This document shows, one piece after another, positions 15,885 to 23,254 of a DNA stretch of 37,950 bases. Under the pieces are notes generated by a model. The model was not told the origin of the DNA, ran no database searches, and saw only the letters and a list, made by a program, of their open reading frames with translations. The translations under genes were made by a program, and so were the position numbers. Source of the DNA: Paludibacteraceae bacterium (GTDB lineage: Bacteria > Bacteroidota > Bacteroidia > Bacteroidales > Paludibacteraceae); assembly GCA_017446455.1 (NCBI GenBank), contig JAFSQV010000081.1:1-37950 (forward strand), in the 5' to 3' direction. The number at the start of each line of letters is the position of its first letter. The stretch's first letter is position 1.

Positions 15885-16881
15885 CGCGATTCGTTGCTAT
15901 TGGAATTACGCACTGAGCCGGATGGGCTTGGTGCGTATTTCTCATGCGCCGCTGTTCGTGAGTGTTGAACCTGCGGCGGTGTGTCAACTCAAATGTCCGG
16001 AATGTCCGGTCGCGTTCGGCAATAAGGTCGCAAAGGTTCATACCACTCCGCTAAATGAACAGGCGACTTATGCCTCCGCTCTCCCCAAAAATTCGAAATT
16101 TTTGAGGACCCCATTTATGAGTATGGAGGTTTTTCGGCGAGTGCTGGGGGAAGTGAAGGAATATGCGCACACGATGCAGTTTTATTTTCAGGGCGAACCG
16201 CTCCTGAACAAAGACTTGGCCACAATGATTGCCGAGGCGCACGAGGCGGGACTCTATACGATCGTCAGCACGAATGCGCAGGCGATGACCGAAGAGATGG
16301 CGGAAGCGCTGGTGCAGGCCGGTCTGAGTCGTATCATCGTGTCGATGGACGGACTGACGCAAGCGACCTACGGCGCCTACCGTATAGGCGGAAATATCGA
16401 GAAGGCGAAGGCGGCACTGCGGTATCTTCGCAAAGCGAAGGAGCAATGCGGAGGAAAGACGACCATCGAACTGCAATGCCTGCGACTGAAGACGAACGAG
16501 CACGAGTGGAAAGAGCTAAAGCGGCAGTATAAGGCTTTTGGGGCCGATTGCTTGAGTCTGAAGACCGCCCAGCTGTATGACTACGAGAACGGACATGCGT
16601 TGATGCCTTCGGACACGCGTTACAGCCGATACGAGCAAGGTGCGGACGGGTCATATCACCGTAAGAAGCGCGCTCGCGGTTGCCTGCGCGTATGGAGCGG
16701 GGTAGTGGTGACGACAACCGGCGAAGTACTGCCGTGCTGCTACGACAAGAGTCAGGCCTATTCGTACGGGAATATCCAAGACACACCGATAGCGGAGCTA
16801 TTCAAAAACGCGAAAGCCTTGGCTTTTCGCCGTGCGGCTATGAGCGAACAACCCAAAATCTGTCAAGAATGCTGGAGATAA
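15850..16881 (+). CDS. radical SAM protein with SPASM domain, carrying an inserted repeat
   Basis: 343 residues. The radical SAM cluster motif CQLKCPEC (CxxxCxxC) is at about residues 43-50, and a SPASM-type Cys set lies at the C-terminus (RGCLRVW, LPCCYDKSQ, QECW). YFQGEPLLN and SMDGLTQATYGAYR are further family motifs. The substrate is unknown; related proteins modify peptides or act in cofactor and cell-envelope pathways. Directly after CPECPVA is a foreign-looking stretch (FGNKVAKVHTTPLNEQATYASALP and on, about 30 residues) encoded by the element also found in hypB. The alignment resumes at FMSMEVF. It overlaps rpiB by 35 bases and the next gene by 13, so it is part of an operon. Confidence 0.87.
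   Translation: MSAVLTKSRVSNAIRCYWNYALSRMGLVRISHAPLFVSVEPAAVCQLKCPECPVAFGNKVAKVHTTPLNEQATYASALPKNSKFLRTPFMSMEVFRRVLGEVKEYAHTMQFYFQGEPLLNKDLATMIAEAHEAGLYTIVSTNAQAMTEEMAEALVQAGLSRIIVSMDGLTQATYGAYRIGGNIEKAKAALRYLRKAKEQCGGKTTIELQCLRLKTNEHEWKELKRQYKAFGADCLSLKTAQLYDYENGHALMPSDTRYSRYEQGADGSYHRKKRARGCLRVWSGVVVTTTGEVLPCCYDKSQAYSYGNIQDTPIAELFKNAKALAFRRAAMSEQPKICQECWR
16015..16121 (+). repeat. REP-like element inserted in frame in the radical SAM gene (copy 2)
   Basis: 16015-16086 aligns without gaps to 2287-2358 in hypB, in the same reading frame. After CTCCCC the hairpin is different (AAAAATTCGAAATTTTT, 16087-16103), then GAGGACCCCA and GAGTATGG resemble the hypB copy. The copies differ by 10 nt in length after the arm, so the downstream frame relative to the element differs, yet both genes remain open. 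Confidence 0.82.
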
Positions 16882-17486
16882 AGCAATTTGAGTTCGGTCC
16901 CTTTGGTACCAATACCTATGTGGTCCACGACGGTCGGCAGGTGCTGCTGATTGATCCGGCATGCTATGTGGAATATGAGCAACAGCAGTTGTTCCGGTAC
17001 ATCGAAGATTTAAGATTGAAGCTTGGAGATTTTCAGTTGACGATTCTCGCGACGCATGGTCATCTGGATCATCTCTGGGGTGCCCCTTGGGCCTGCGAAC
17101 AATGGCACACGTCGGTCTTGATGCATGAGGCGGATATTCCTTTTGCGAAGGCGATGCAAGCGCAGTATGACCTGTTCGGCGTGCGGGCGGAAGCGAAGCC
17201 TTTTCCAATGGATCCAATTACCAATGAGCAATCACCCATCGCCAATACGTCGATTCTTCATACTCCCGGTCATACGCCGGGAAGTATCTGCTTGTACTGG
17301 CCGGAAGAGAAGGTTTTGTTATCCGGCGATACACTCTTCTGCATGGGGTATGGTCGTACGGACTTACCCGGCGGCAACATGGGGCAGTTGATTCAATCGC
17401 TCGAGCAGTTATTCGCTTTGCCGGGCGATGTGCACGTCTATCCGGGACACGGAGAAGACACCACCATCGGTGCCGAAAGACGATAA
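16869..17486 (+). CDS. metallo-beta-lactamase-fold hydrolase, glyoxalase II-like
   Basis: 205 residues from ATG 16869, which overlaps the radical SAM stop; the longer upstream frame reads through that gene and has no homology. Metal ligands: THGHLDH (HxHxDH, residues about 58-64), [15 protein letters not shown] and PGHGEDT. This is the small bacterial MBL group related to hydroxyacylglutathione hydrolase, which often cleaves thioesters; the substrate is not known. Two heptamer repeat tracts lie in frame (17006-17036, 17217-17248), both in loops between conserved blocks. The C-terminus (TTIGAERR) is a little shorter than usual. Confidence 0.88.
   Translation: MLEIKQFEFGPFGTNTYVVHDGRQVLLIDPACYVEYEQQQLFRYIEDLRLKLGDFQLTILATHGHLDHLWGAPWACEQWHTSVLMHEADIPFAKAMQAQYDLFGVRAEAKPFPMDPITNEQSPIANTSILHTPGHTPGSICLYWPEEKVLLSGDTLFCMGYGRTDLPGGNMGQLIQSLEQLFALPGDVHVYPGHGEDTTIGAERR
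17006..17036 (+). repeat. in-frame heptamer repeat in the MBL gene
   Basis: Units AGATTTA, AGATTGA, AGCTTGG, AGATTTT encode [10 protein letters not shown] between FRYI and [10 protein letters not shown]. Confidence 0.6.
17217..17248 (+). repeat. in-frame heptamer repeat encoding [10 protein letters not shown] in the MBL gene
   Basis: Units ATTACCA, ATGAGCA, ATCACCC, ATCGCCA. They encode [10 protein letters not shown] just before SILHTPGH. This nearly repeats the peptide and the bases of the tract at 403-434 in an unrelated gene. Confidence 0.75.
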
Positions 17487-17510
17487 ATTGCGAAAAAAAC
17501 ACGCAAAAAT

Positions 17511-17541
17511 TTGCGTATGTCAGAAAAAAGCAGTACTTTTG
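17511..17541 (+). promoter_or_regulatory. Bacteroidetes-type promoter of tRNA-Ser
   Basis: TTG (17511-17513), 20 bp, TACTTTTG (17534-17541). The extended -33 is TTGCGTATGTCA, followed by an A-tract. The tRNA begins 12 bases beyond the box. No further promoter is seen before the methyltransferase, queA or tatD. Confidence 0.87.
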
Positions 17542-17552
17542 TGCCCGCTTTT

Positions 17553-17637
17553 GGAAAGATGGCAGAGTGGTCTATTGCGTCGGTCTTGAAAACCGAAGTA
17601 CGGAAACGTACCGGGGGTTCGAATCCCTCTCTTTCCG
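17553..17637 (+). tRNA. tRNA-Ser (anticodon UGA)
   Basis: 85 nt with a long variable arm, as expected for serine. The acceptor arms GGAAAGA (17553-17559) and TCTTTCC (17630-17636) pair fully, with discriminator G at 17637. The anticodon stem TCGGT/ACCGA encloses CTTGAAA, so the anticodon is TGA (17587-17589), reading UCA and other UCN codons. The T arm is GGGGGTTCGAATCCCTC. CCA is not encoded. The start codon of the next gene lies one base beyond the discriminator. Confidence 0.97.
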
Positions 17638-17638
17638 C

Positions 17639-18826
17639 ATGAAACAGTTTCCTATGCTCGCGAAGACTTTTAAGGGTCTGGAGCAAGTACTCGCACAAGA
17701 ACTAATTGAACTTGGTGCCAATGACGTGCTCATCGAAAGACGAGCCGTTTCTTTTAAGGGAGATAAGGCACTGCTATACCGCGCAAACCTATGTCTGCGC
17801 ACCGCTATTCGTGTGCTGGTGCCGATAAAGGAAGAGCGGTTGAGGCTGCAGAAAGGTGTCAAACCAGAAGATCAGGTGTATGAAATCGCGAAGTCAATCG
17901 ATTGGTCGAGATTCATGACGGCTGACACTTCGTTTGCGATTGATGCCACGGTGTATAGCGAACTCTTCCGCAATAGTCTTTTTGTGACCTACCGCGTGAA
18001 GGACGCGATCGTCGATTTCTGGAAAGGAATAACAGGCAAGCGTCCGAACGTGAATACGGAAAACCCCGACCTGCGCGTGAACTTGCATGTGGGTAATGAC
18101 CATGTGACGATCTCCTTGGATTCGTCGGGCGAGAGTCTGCATAAGCGCGGTTATCGCGTAGCGAATACCGAAGCACCGATCAACGAAGCGCTCGCGGCAG
18201 GAATGCTGCTGCTGGCGGGTTGGAAAGGTCAGTCGGATTTCTACGACCCCATGTGCGGTTCCGGCACACTGCCCATCGAAGCGGCACTCATCGCACGCAA
18301 CATCGCGCCGGGAGTGTTTAGGAAGGCTTTTGCTTTCGAGAAATGGCCGGATTTCGATGCGGACCTTTGGTCCGATATCTATAACGACGACTCGCAAGAG
18401 CGGGAGTTTGATCATAAGATTTACGGTTCTGATGCCTCTTTCTTCGCCATCCAACAGGCTACGAAGAACGTCAAAGCCGCGGGTGTAGGACGCGATATCG
18501 AACTGAAGCAAGTGCGGATGGAAGAGCTGAGAGGCGAGAGCCAAGAGTCAAAGGCCAATGCTTTAGTCATGATCAACCCGCCATATGGCGAGCGCTTGGC
18601 GAGCAACAAGGACATGGAGGACTTGTACGGCAAGATCGGTTCGGCGCTCAAGCACCATTTCACGGGTGCGACAGCTTGGATCATCTCGTCCAATGAAGCG
18701 GCGATGAAGTGCATCGGACTCAAGCCGAGTAAGAAATTGCGCTTGCTGAACGGCGAACTCGACTGCCAGTTTAATCGATATGATTTATTTGCAGGAAAAA
18801 GAAATGAAGCCCATTTACATAGCTGA
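17639..18826 (+). CDS. THUMP-domain SAM-dependent rRNA methyltransferase, RlmL/YcbY-like
   Basis: 395 residues from ATG 17639 ([21 protein letters not shown]), or 390 if ATG 17654 is used. Residues about 1-160 form the THUMP RNA-binding domain; the Rossmann methyltransferase domain follows, with [19 protein letters not shown] (SAM-binding) and the catalytic NPPYGERL near residue 311. The match is to the N-terminal half of E. coli RlmL, which makes N2-methylguanosine 2445 in 23S rRNA. The gene starts directly after tRNA-Ser with no promoter of its own, so it is likely released from a tRNA-mRNA transcript. It overlaps queA by 23 bases. Confidence 0.9.
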   Translation: MKQFPMLAKTFKGLEQVLAQELIELGANDVLIERRAVSFKGDKALLYRANLCLRTAIRVLVPIKEERLRLQKGVKPEDQVYEIAKSIDWSRFMTADTSFAIDATVYSELFRNSLFVTYRVKDAIVDFWKGITGKRPNVNTENPDLRVNLHVGNDHVTISLDSSGESLHKRGYRVANTEAPINEALAAGMLLLAGWKGQSDFYDPMCGSGTLPIEAALIARNIAPGVFRKAFAFEKWPDFDADLWSDIYNDDSQEREFDHKIYGSDASFFAIQQATKNVKAAGVGRDIELKQVRMEELRGESQESKANALVMINPPYGERLASNKDMEDLYGKIGSALKHHFTGATAWIISSNEAAMKCIGLKPSKKLRLLNGELDCQFNRYDLFAGKRNEAHLHS

Positions 18827-19982
18827 TTATAACTACCCCTTGCCGGATGAGCGGATTGCAAAATACCCGCTGGCGGAGCGCGACCACAGTAAGCTGCTGG
18901 TGTACCGCGACGGAAAGGTGAGTGAAGACCGGTTCTATCATATCGGCGATCATATCGCCCCGCATTCGCTGCTGGTGTACAACAACACGCGGGTCATTCA
19001 GGCCCGTCTGGAGTTTCACAAGTCGAGCGGCGCCCGTATCGAGGTGTTCTGTCTGGAACCCATCGCTCCGCACGACTATCAGTTGTCGCTGGGTGCCACG
19101 ACCGGTTGTACCTGGAAATGTATGGTGGGCAATGCCAAAAAGTTTAATGTTGAGAGTTTAGAGTTGAGGGTTGAGAGGTTAGGGGTAACTCTCCGAGTTA
19201 GCAAAGGCGAGCAGCGCGGAAACACTTATGAGGTGCATTTCAGTTGGAACAACGAGAAAGTGAGTTTTGCTGAGATCTTGGACGCAGTAGGTGAATTGCC
19301 TATTCCGCCGTATTTGAACCGCAAGACCGAAGAGAGCGATAAGCGGACGTACCAAACCGTCTATTCGCGAATCAAGGGTTCGGTAGCCGCTCCTACGGCC
19401 GGTTTGCATTTCACCGAACGGGTATTGGATGACATCCGTTCGCGGGGGATTGAAACCGAAGAACTGACGTTGCACGTGGGTGCCGGTACGTTCTTGCCGG
19501 TGAAGACCGCCGATGCGAATGAGCACACGATGCACACGGAGATCATCGCCGTGCCGAAGAAGGCTATTGAGCATATCATCTCCAAACTGGGTCATATCGT
19601 CGCGGTTGGCACGACCAGTATGCGTACCCTCGAGAGTCTCTATTTCATAGGCTGCCACCCCGACCAACCGACGGTAGGCCAGTTCGAACCATATGAAAAC
19701 GAGTTCACGTTGAGCGTAAAGGATAGTCTGCAGGCCATTGTCGATTATCTGGAGGCGACGGGGCAGGAGACACTGCATGCCGAGACGCAGATCATGATCA
19801 AACCCGGTTATGAATTCCGCGTGGTGGATCAGTTGATTACGAATTTCCATCAACCGCAATCGACCCTTTTGTTACTCGTCAGTGCGTTCGTCAACGGCGA
19901 TTGGAAGACCATTTACGACTACGCGCTGAGCCATGATTTTCGCTTCCTCTCCTACGGAGATTCCAGTATTTTGACAAGATGA
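18804..19982 (+). CDS. queA: S-adenosylmethionine:tRNA ribosyltransferase-isomerase QueA
   Basis: 392 residues from ATG 18804, with AGGAAAAAG just upstream; longer than E. coli QueA (about 356). QueA adds the cyclopentenediol ring precursor from SAM to preQ1-modified tRNA in the queuosine pathway. Signature motifs: [58 protein letters not shown] and NFHQPQSTLLLLVSAF. Part of the extra length is a heptamer tract at 19149-19190 coding for VESLELRVERLGVT, between KCMVGNAKK and YEVHFSW. Two tRNA/rRNA-modification genes thus follow the tRNA gene in one operon. It overlaps tatD by 4 bases (ATGA). Confidence 0.94.
   Translation: MKPIYIADYNYPLPDERIAKYPLAERDHSKLLVYRDGKVSEDRFYHIGDHIAPHSLLVYNNTRVIQARLEFHKSSGARIEVFCLEPIAPHDYQLSLGATTGCTWKCMVGNAKKFNVESLELRVERLGVTLRVSKGEQRGNTYEVHFSWNNEKVSFAEILDAVGELPIPPYLNRKTEESDKRTYQTVYSRIKGSVAAPTAGLHFTERVLDDIRSRGIETEELTLHVGAGTFLPVKTADANEHTMHTEIIAVPKKAIEHIISKLGHIVAVGTTSMRTLESLYFIGCHPDQPTVGQFEPYENEFTLSVKDSLQAIVDYLEATGQETLHAETQIMIKPGYEFRVVDQLITNFHQPQSTLLLLVSAFVNGDWKTIYDYALSHDFRFLSYGDSSILTR
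19149..19190 (+). repeat. in-frame heptamer repeat in queA
   Basis: Units GTTGAGA, GTTTAGA, GTTGAGG, GTTGAGA, GGTTAGG. They share the first heptamers with the non-coding tract at 162-185 and add about 14 residues to a QueA loop. Confidence 0.8.
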
Positions 19983-20743
19983 TAGATACCCATATTCATA
20001 TTGATGAAGAAGCCTACGCGGCGGATCGCGAAGAAGTGATTGCGCGCCAGCGCGAAGCCGGCGTAGAGGCGATGATAGTGCCCGGCGTGAATGCCAAGTC
20101 GATAGATGGCATTCTGGATGTATGTCATAGACATAAAGGCTATTGTTTTCCAGCCTTGGGATTCCATCCGCAGGATGTTTTTCCGGAGGATTATAAACAG
20201 CAGTGGGTCATTATTGAACAGGCCATCCGCGCGCACCGCGACGAGATTGTAGCGATTGGCGAGATCGGCTTGGATTACCACTATGACACGACCTATAAAG
20301 AGGGGCAGCAGGAGATATTCCAACTTCAGTTGGACCTTGCGAAAGAGTTAGATCTGCCGATTATGATTCATAACCGCGACGCGACGGAAGACACCTTGCG
20401 TATTCTGAAAGCCAATACGCCTCTGCGAGGAGTCGTGCATTGCTTCAACGGCAGCAAAGAAGTGGCGAAGCAGATCTTGGATTTGGGTATGTATCTGGGT
20501 ATTGGCGGTGTGTTGACGTTCAAGAACTGCAAACTCTTCGAGACCCTGGAAGTGGTGCCCTTGGGCCGCATCGTACTGGAGACCGACGGACCGTACCTGG
20601 CGCCGACCCCGCATCGCGGCGAACGCAATGAGAGCAGGTTGATGATCTTCGTGGTCCAGCGCCTCGCAGAGATCTATCAGACAACTCCCGAAGAGGTGAT
20701 AAAGGTCACTTCCAAGAACGCAAAAAAACTCTTTTTTACATAA
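19979..20743 (+). CDS. TatD-family metal-dependent hydrolase/deoxyribonuclease
   Basis: 254 residues. TIM-barrel amidohydrolase fold with the metal ligands IDTHIHID (HxH), GEIGLDYH, PIMIHNRD, VVHCFNGS and LETDGPYLAPTPHRG. TatD-family enzymes are Mg-dependent nucleases acting on DNA 3' ends, proposed to act in DNA repair and turnover; the precise activity of this paralogue is not known. It starts within the queA stop codon (ATGA overlap), so it is the last gene of the tRNA-Ser operon. It ends at a TAA in a T-rich stretch before the rsfS promoter. Confidence 0.93.
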   Translation: MIDTHIHIDEEAYAADREEVIARQREAGVEAMIVPGVNAKSIDGILDVCHRHKGYCFPALGFHPQDVFPEDYKQQWVIIEQAIRAHRDEIVAIGEIGLDYHYDTTYKEGQQEIFQLQLDLAKELDLPIMIHNRDATEDTLRILKANTPLRGVVHCFNGSKEVAKQILDLGMYLGIGGVLTFKNCKLFETLEVVPLGRIVLETDGPYLAPTPHRGERNESRLMIFVVQRLAEIYQTTPEEVIKVTSKNAKKLFFT

Positions 20744-20757
20744 AAATGCATACACGC

Positions 20758-20788
20758 TTGTGTATGTCATTTTTTTTTACTACCTTTG
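20758..20788 (+). promoter_or_regulatory. Bacteroidetes-type promoter of the rsfS-ftsH operon
   Basis: TTG (20758-20760), 20 bp, TACCTTTG (20781-20788). The extended -33 is TTGTGTATGTCA (one mismatch), followed by a T-tract. The leader before ATG 20820 is about 25-30 nt. Confidence 0.86.
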
Positions 20789-20819
20789 CCGCCGAATTTG
20801 AACATTAGTTAATCCATAT

Positions 20820-21185
20820 ATGAAAGAAGTAAGTACAAAGAAACTTTTAGAGACGATTATTGAAGGTATCCGCAACCGTAAGGGACAACGTATCGTGACG
20901 ATTGATTTGCGGAAAATCAAAGAGGCACCGGTGGAGATGATGCTGATCTGCGAAGGTCAGAGTAACACGCAGGTGGCTGCTATTGCCGACGAGATTGATG
21001 ATTTCGTTCGCACCCAGACTCATGTGCACCCGCTGAGTGTGTCGGGCCAGGAGAATGCCGAATGGATCGCGATGGACTACGGCACGATCTTTGTTCATGT
21101 GATGCAGCGTGAGCCCCGTGCGTTCTATGACATTGAGCACCTGTGGGCAGACGGGAAGGTAACAGAACTTCCGGAAATCCTGTAA
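20820..21185 (+). CDS. rsfS: ribosomal silencing factor RsfS
   Basis: 121 residues, normal for the family. RsfS binds ribosomal protein uL14 and blocks subunit joining in nutrient-poor conditions. Recognisable blocks: IVTIDLRKIKEAPVEMMLICEGQSNTQVAAIAD, then ENAEWIAMDYGTIFVHVMQREPRAFYDIEHLWAD (the 'W-x-DYG-x-x-VHVF-x-x-R-x-FY-x-LE-x-LW' signature). It is the first gene of the operon with ftsH, a pairing common in Bacteroidetes. Confidence 0.95.
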   Translation: MKEVSTKKLLETIIEGIRNRKGQRIVTIDLRKIKEAPVEMMLICEGQSNTQVAAIADEIDDFVRTQTHVHPLSVSGQENAEWIAMDYGTIFVHVMQREPRAFYDIEHLWADGKVTELPEIL

Positions 21186-21189
21186 TGTT

Positions 21190-21220
21190 TAGTGAATGAG
21201 TGAATTAGAGAATTAGAGGT
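21190..21220 (+). repeat. 8-bp-period repeat before ftsH
   Basis: Units AGTGAATG, AGTGAATT, AGAGAATT, AGAGGT lead up to the ftsH ATG at 21221. Non-coding. Confidence 0.6.
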
Positions 21221-23254
21221 ATGGCAGATAATAGAAAAAAACAACCGCAGCCGAGCGGTCCGCGCAGGTGGATCAGTTTGCTGATGTATGTGGCGGCTTT
21301 TATGGTGCTGGGTTACTGGATCTACGGCGACCGAACAGATCAAGGCGCGACGAAAGACTTGAGTTATACGAAGTTGACGGCATATATCGAGGCCGACGCG
21401 ATTGATAAGATCGTGGTGTTCGACGACTTAAGCCTCAAGGCCAATGTCAAGCCGGCTAAGTACACCGTAGTCTTCGGCGGACAAGCCGATGGCGAACGGG
21501 CAAAAGGACAACTGCAGGTGCAGGTTCCGTCCGTGGAGGAGTTCTCCAAATACATCGATGCCGTGAACGCCAACCGCAAGGGACAAGGGCTGGCGGTGAT
21601 AGATGTCAAGTACGAGAAGTCGCATAACTACTGGTATCTGATTTTAGTCAACGTCCTGCCGTTCGCGTTCATCATCTTCTTCCTGTATTACATGAGTCGC
21701 GGCATCGCCGGCGGCGCCGGAGGCGGCGGTATCTTCGGCGTAGGCCGTGCTCGCGCGCAGGTGTTCGACAAGGACAAGAAAGACAAGGTGACTTTCAAAG
21801 ACGTAGCCGGTCTGTACGGTGCTAAGCAGGAAGTGCAGGAGATCGTGGAGTTTCTCAAGAACCCCAAGAAATACACGGAGATAGGTGCAAAAATCCCCAA
21901 AGGAGCGTTGCTCGTAGGTCCTCCGGGAACAGGTAAGACCCTCTTGGCGAAAGCTGTTGCCGGCGAAGCCGGTGTGCCGTTCTTCTCGATGAGCGGTTCG
22001 GACTTCGTGGAGATGTTCGTGGGCGTCGGTGCCAGCCGTGTGCGTGACCTCTTCCGTCAGGCGAAAGAGAAAGCGCCGGCAATCATCTTCATCGACGAGA
22101 TAGACGCGATCGGTCGGGCGCGTGGTAAAAGCGTGATGACCGGCGGTAACGATGAGCGTGAGAGTACGCTCAACCAGTTGCTGACGGAGATGGACGGTTT
22201 CGGTACCAACTCCGGCGTCATCATCCTGGCGGCTACCAACCGCGCCGATGTGTTGGATTCGGCTCTGATGCGTGCCGGTCGTTTTGATCGGCAGATACAT
22301 GTCGAGTTGCCGGATCTGCAGGAGCGCAAAGAGGTGTTCGAAGTGCATCTTCGTCCGCTGAAGTTAGACGAGACGGTAGATATTGACTTCTTAAGCAAAC
22401 AGACCCCGGGATTCTCGGGCGCCGATATAGCGAACGTGTGCAACGAGGCGGCGTTGATTGCAGCCCGCGGCGGACGCAAGAAAGTAGGCAAACAGGATTT
22501 TATGGATGCTGTCGATCGTATCGTCGGAGGTCTGGAGCGCAAGAACAAGATCATGACCGAAGAGGAGAAGAAGTCCATCGCCTTCCATGAGGCGGGACAT
22601 GCGACGATCAGTTGGATGTTGCGTTGGGCGAACCCGCTGGTGAAGGTGACGATCGTGCCGCGCGGCATGGCTTTAGGCGCCGCATGGTACTTGCCCGAAG
22701 AGCGCCAGTTGACCAACGAAGAGCATATCCTCGACGAGCTGTGCTCGTTACTCGGCGGCCGTGCGGCCGAACAGCTCTTCCTCGAGCAGACTTCGACGGG
22801 CGCGCTGAACGATTTAGAGCGCGCTACGAAACAGGCATATGCGATGGTGGCGTACTACGGCATGAGCGATAAACTGAAGGACGTATCGTTCTATGACTCC
22901 ACCGGTCGGTATGACTACGGATTTGTCAAACCGTATTCGGAGGACACCGCCAAGACGATTGATGAAGAGACCCAGCGCATCATTGCCGATCAGATGACGC
23001 GTGCAAAGCAGATCTTGACCGAGCATGCCGAAGGTCATCATCAGATAGCGCAGTTGCTCATCGACCGCGAGGTGATTACGGCCGAGGACGTAGAGCGTAT
23101 CTTAGGTCCGCGCCCGTGGAAGAGCCGCGGCGACGAACTGCTGGAAGCCAATGCGCAGTTGGCTAAAGAGGAAGCGCCAAAGAAAAAACGCGCTCCGCGA
23201 AAGAAGAAAACAGAAACAGCAAACACTGATAACAATGAAACGAATCTTGCTTAA
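21221..23254 (+). CDS. ftsH: ATP-dependent membrane zinc metalloprotease FtsH
   Basis: 677 residues. FtsH is a hexameric inner-membrane AAA+ protease that degrades misassembled membrane proteins and some regulators. Two membrane segments flank the periplasmic domain ([19 protein letters not shown] near 20; [21 protein letters not shown] near 140). The AAA domain has Walker A GPPGTGKT (about 233), Walker B IIFIDEID, and the SRH region [18 protein letters not shown]. The zinc site HEAGH is at about 456. The C-terminus is Lys/Arg-rich and low in complexity, typical of Bacteroidetes FtsH. It overlaps the M16 peptidase gene by 20 bases. Confidence 0.96.
   Translation: MADNRKKQPQPSGPRRWISLLMYVAAFMVLGYWIYGDRTDQGATKDLSYTKLTAYIEADAIDKIVVFDDLSLKANVKPAKYTVVFGGQADGERAKGQLQVQVPSVEEFSKYIDAVNANRKGQGLAVIDVKYEKSHNYWYLILVNVLPFAFIIFFLYYMSRGIAGGAGGGGIFGVGRARAQVFDKDKKDKVTFKDVAGLYGAKQEVQEIVEFLKNPKKYTEIGAKIPKGALLVGPPGTGKTLLAKAVAGEAGVPFFSMSGSDFVEMFVGVGASRVRDLFRQAKEKAPAIIFIDEIDAIGRARGKSVMTGGNDERESTLNQLLTEMDGFGTNSGVIILAATNRADVLDSALMRAGRFDRQIHVELPDLQERKEVFEVHLRPLKLDETVDIDFLSKQTPGFSGADIANVCNEAALIAARGGRKKVGKQDFMDAVDRIVGGLERKNKIMTEEEKKSIAFHEAGHATISWMLRWANPLVKVTIVPRGMALGAAWYLPEERQLTNEEHILDELCSLLGGRAAEQLFLEQTSTGALNDLERATKQAYAMVAYYGMSDKLKDVSFYDSTGRYDYGFVKPYSEDTAKTIDEETQRIIADQMTRAKQILTEHAEGHHQIAQLLIDREVITAEDVERILGPRPWKSRGDELLEANAQLAKEEAPKKKRAPRKKKTETANTDNNETNLA

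Noticed and set aside
16680..16868. N-terminal extension of the MBL-fold protein
   Set aside because: It is the radical SAM gene read out of frame, with no homology. ATG 16869 starts the conserved domain.
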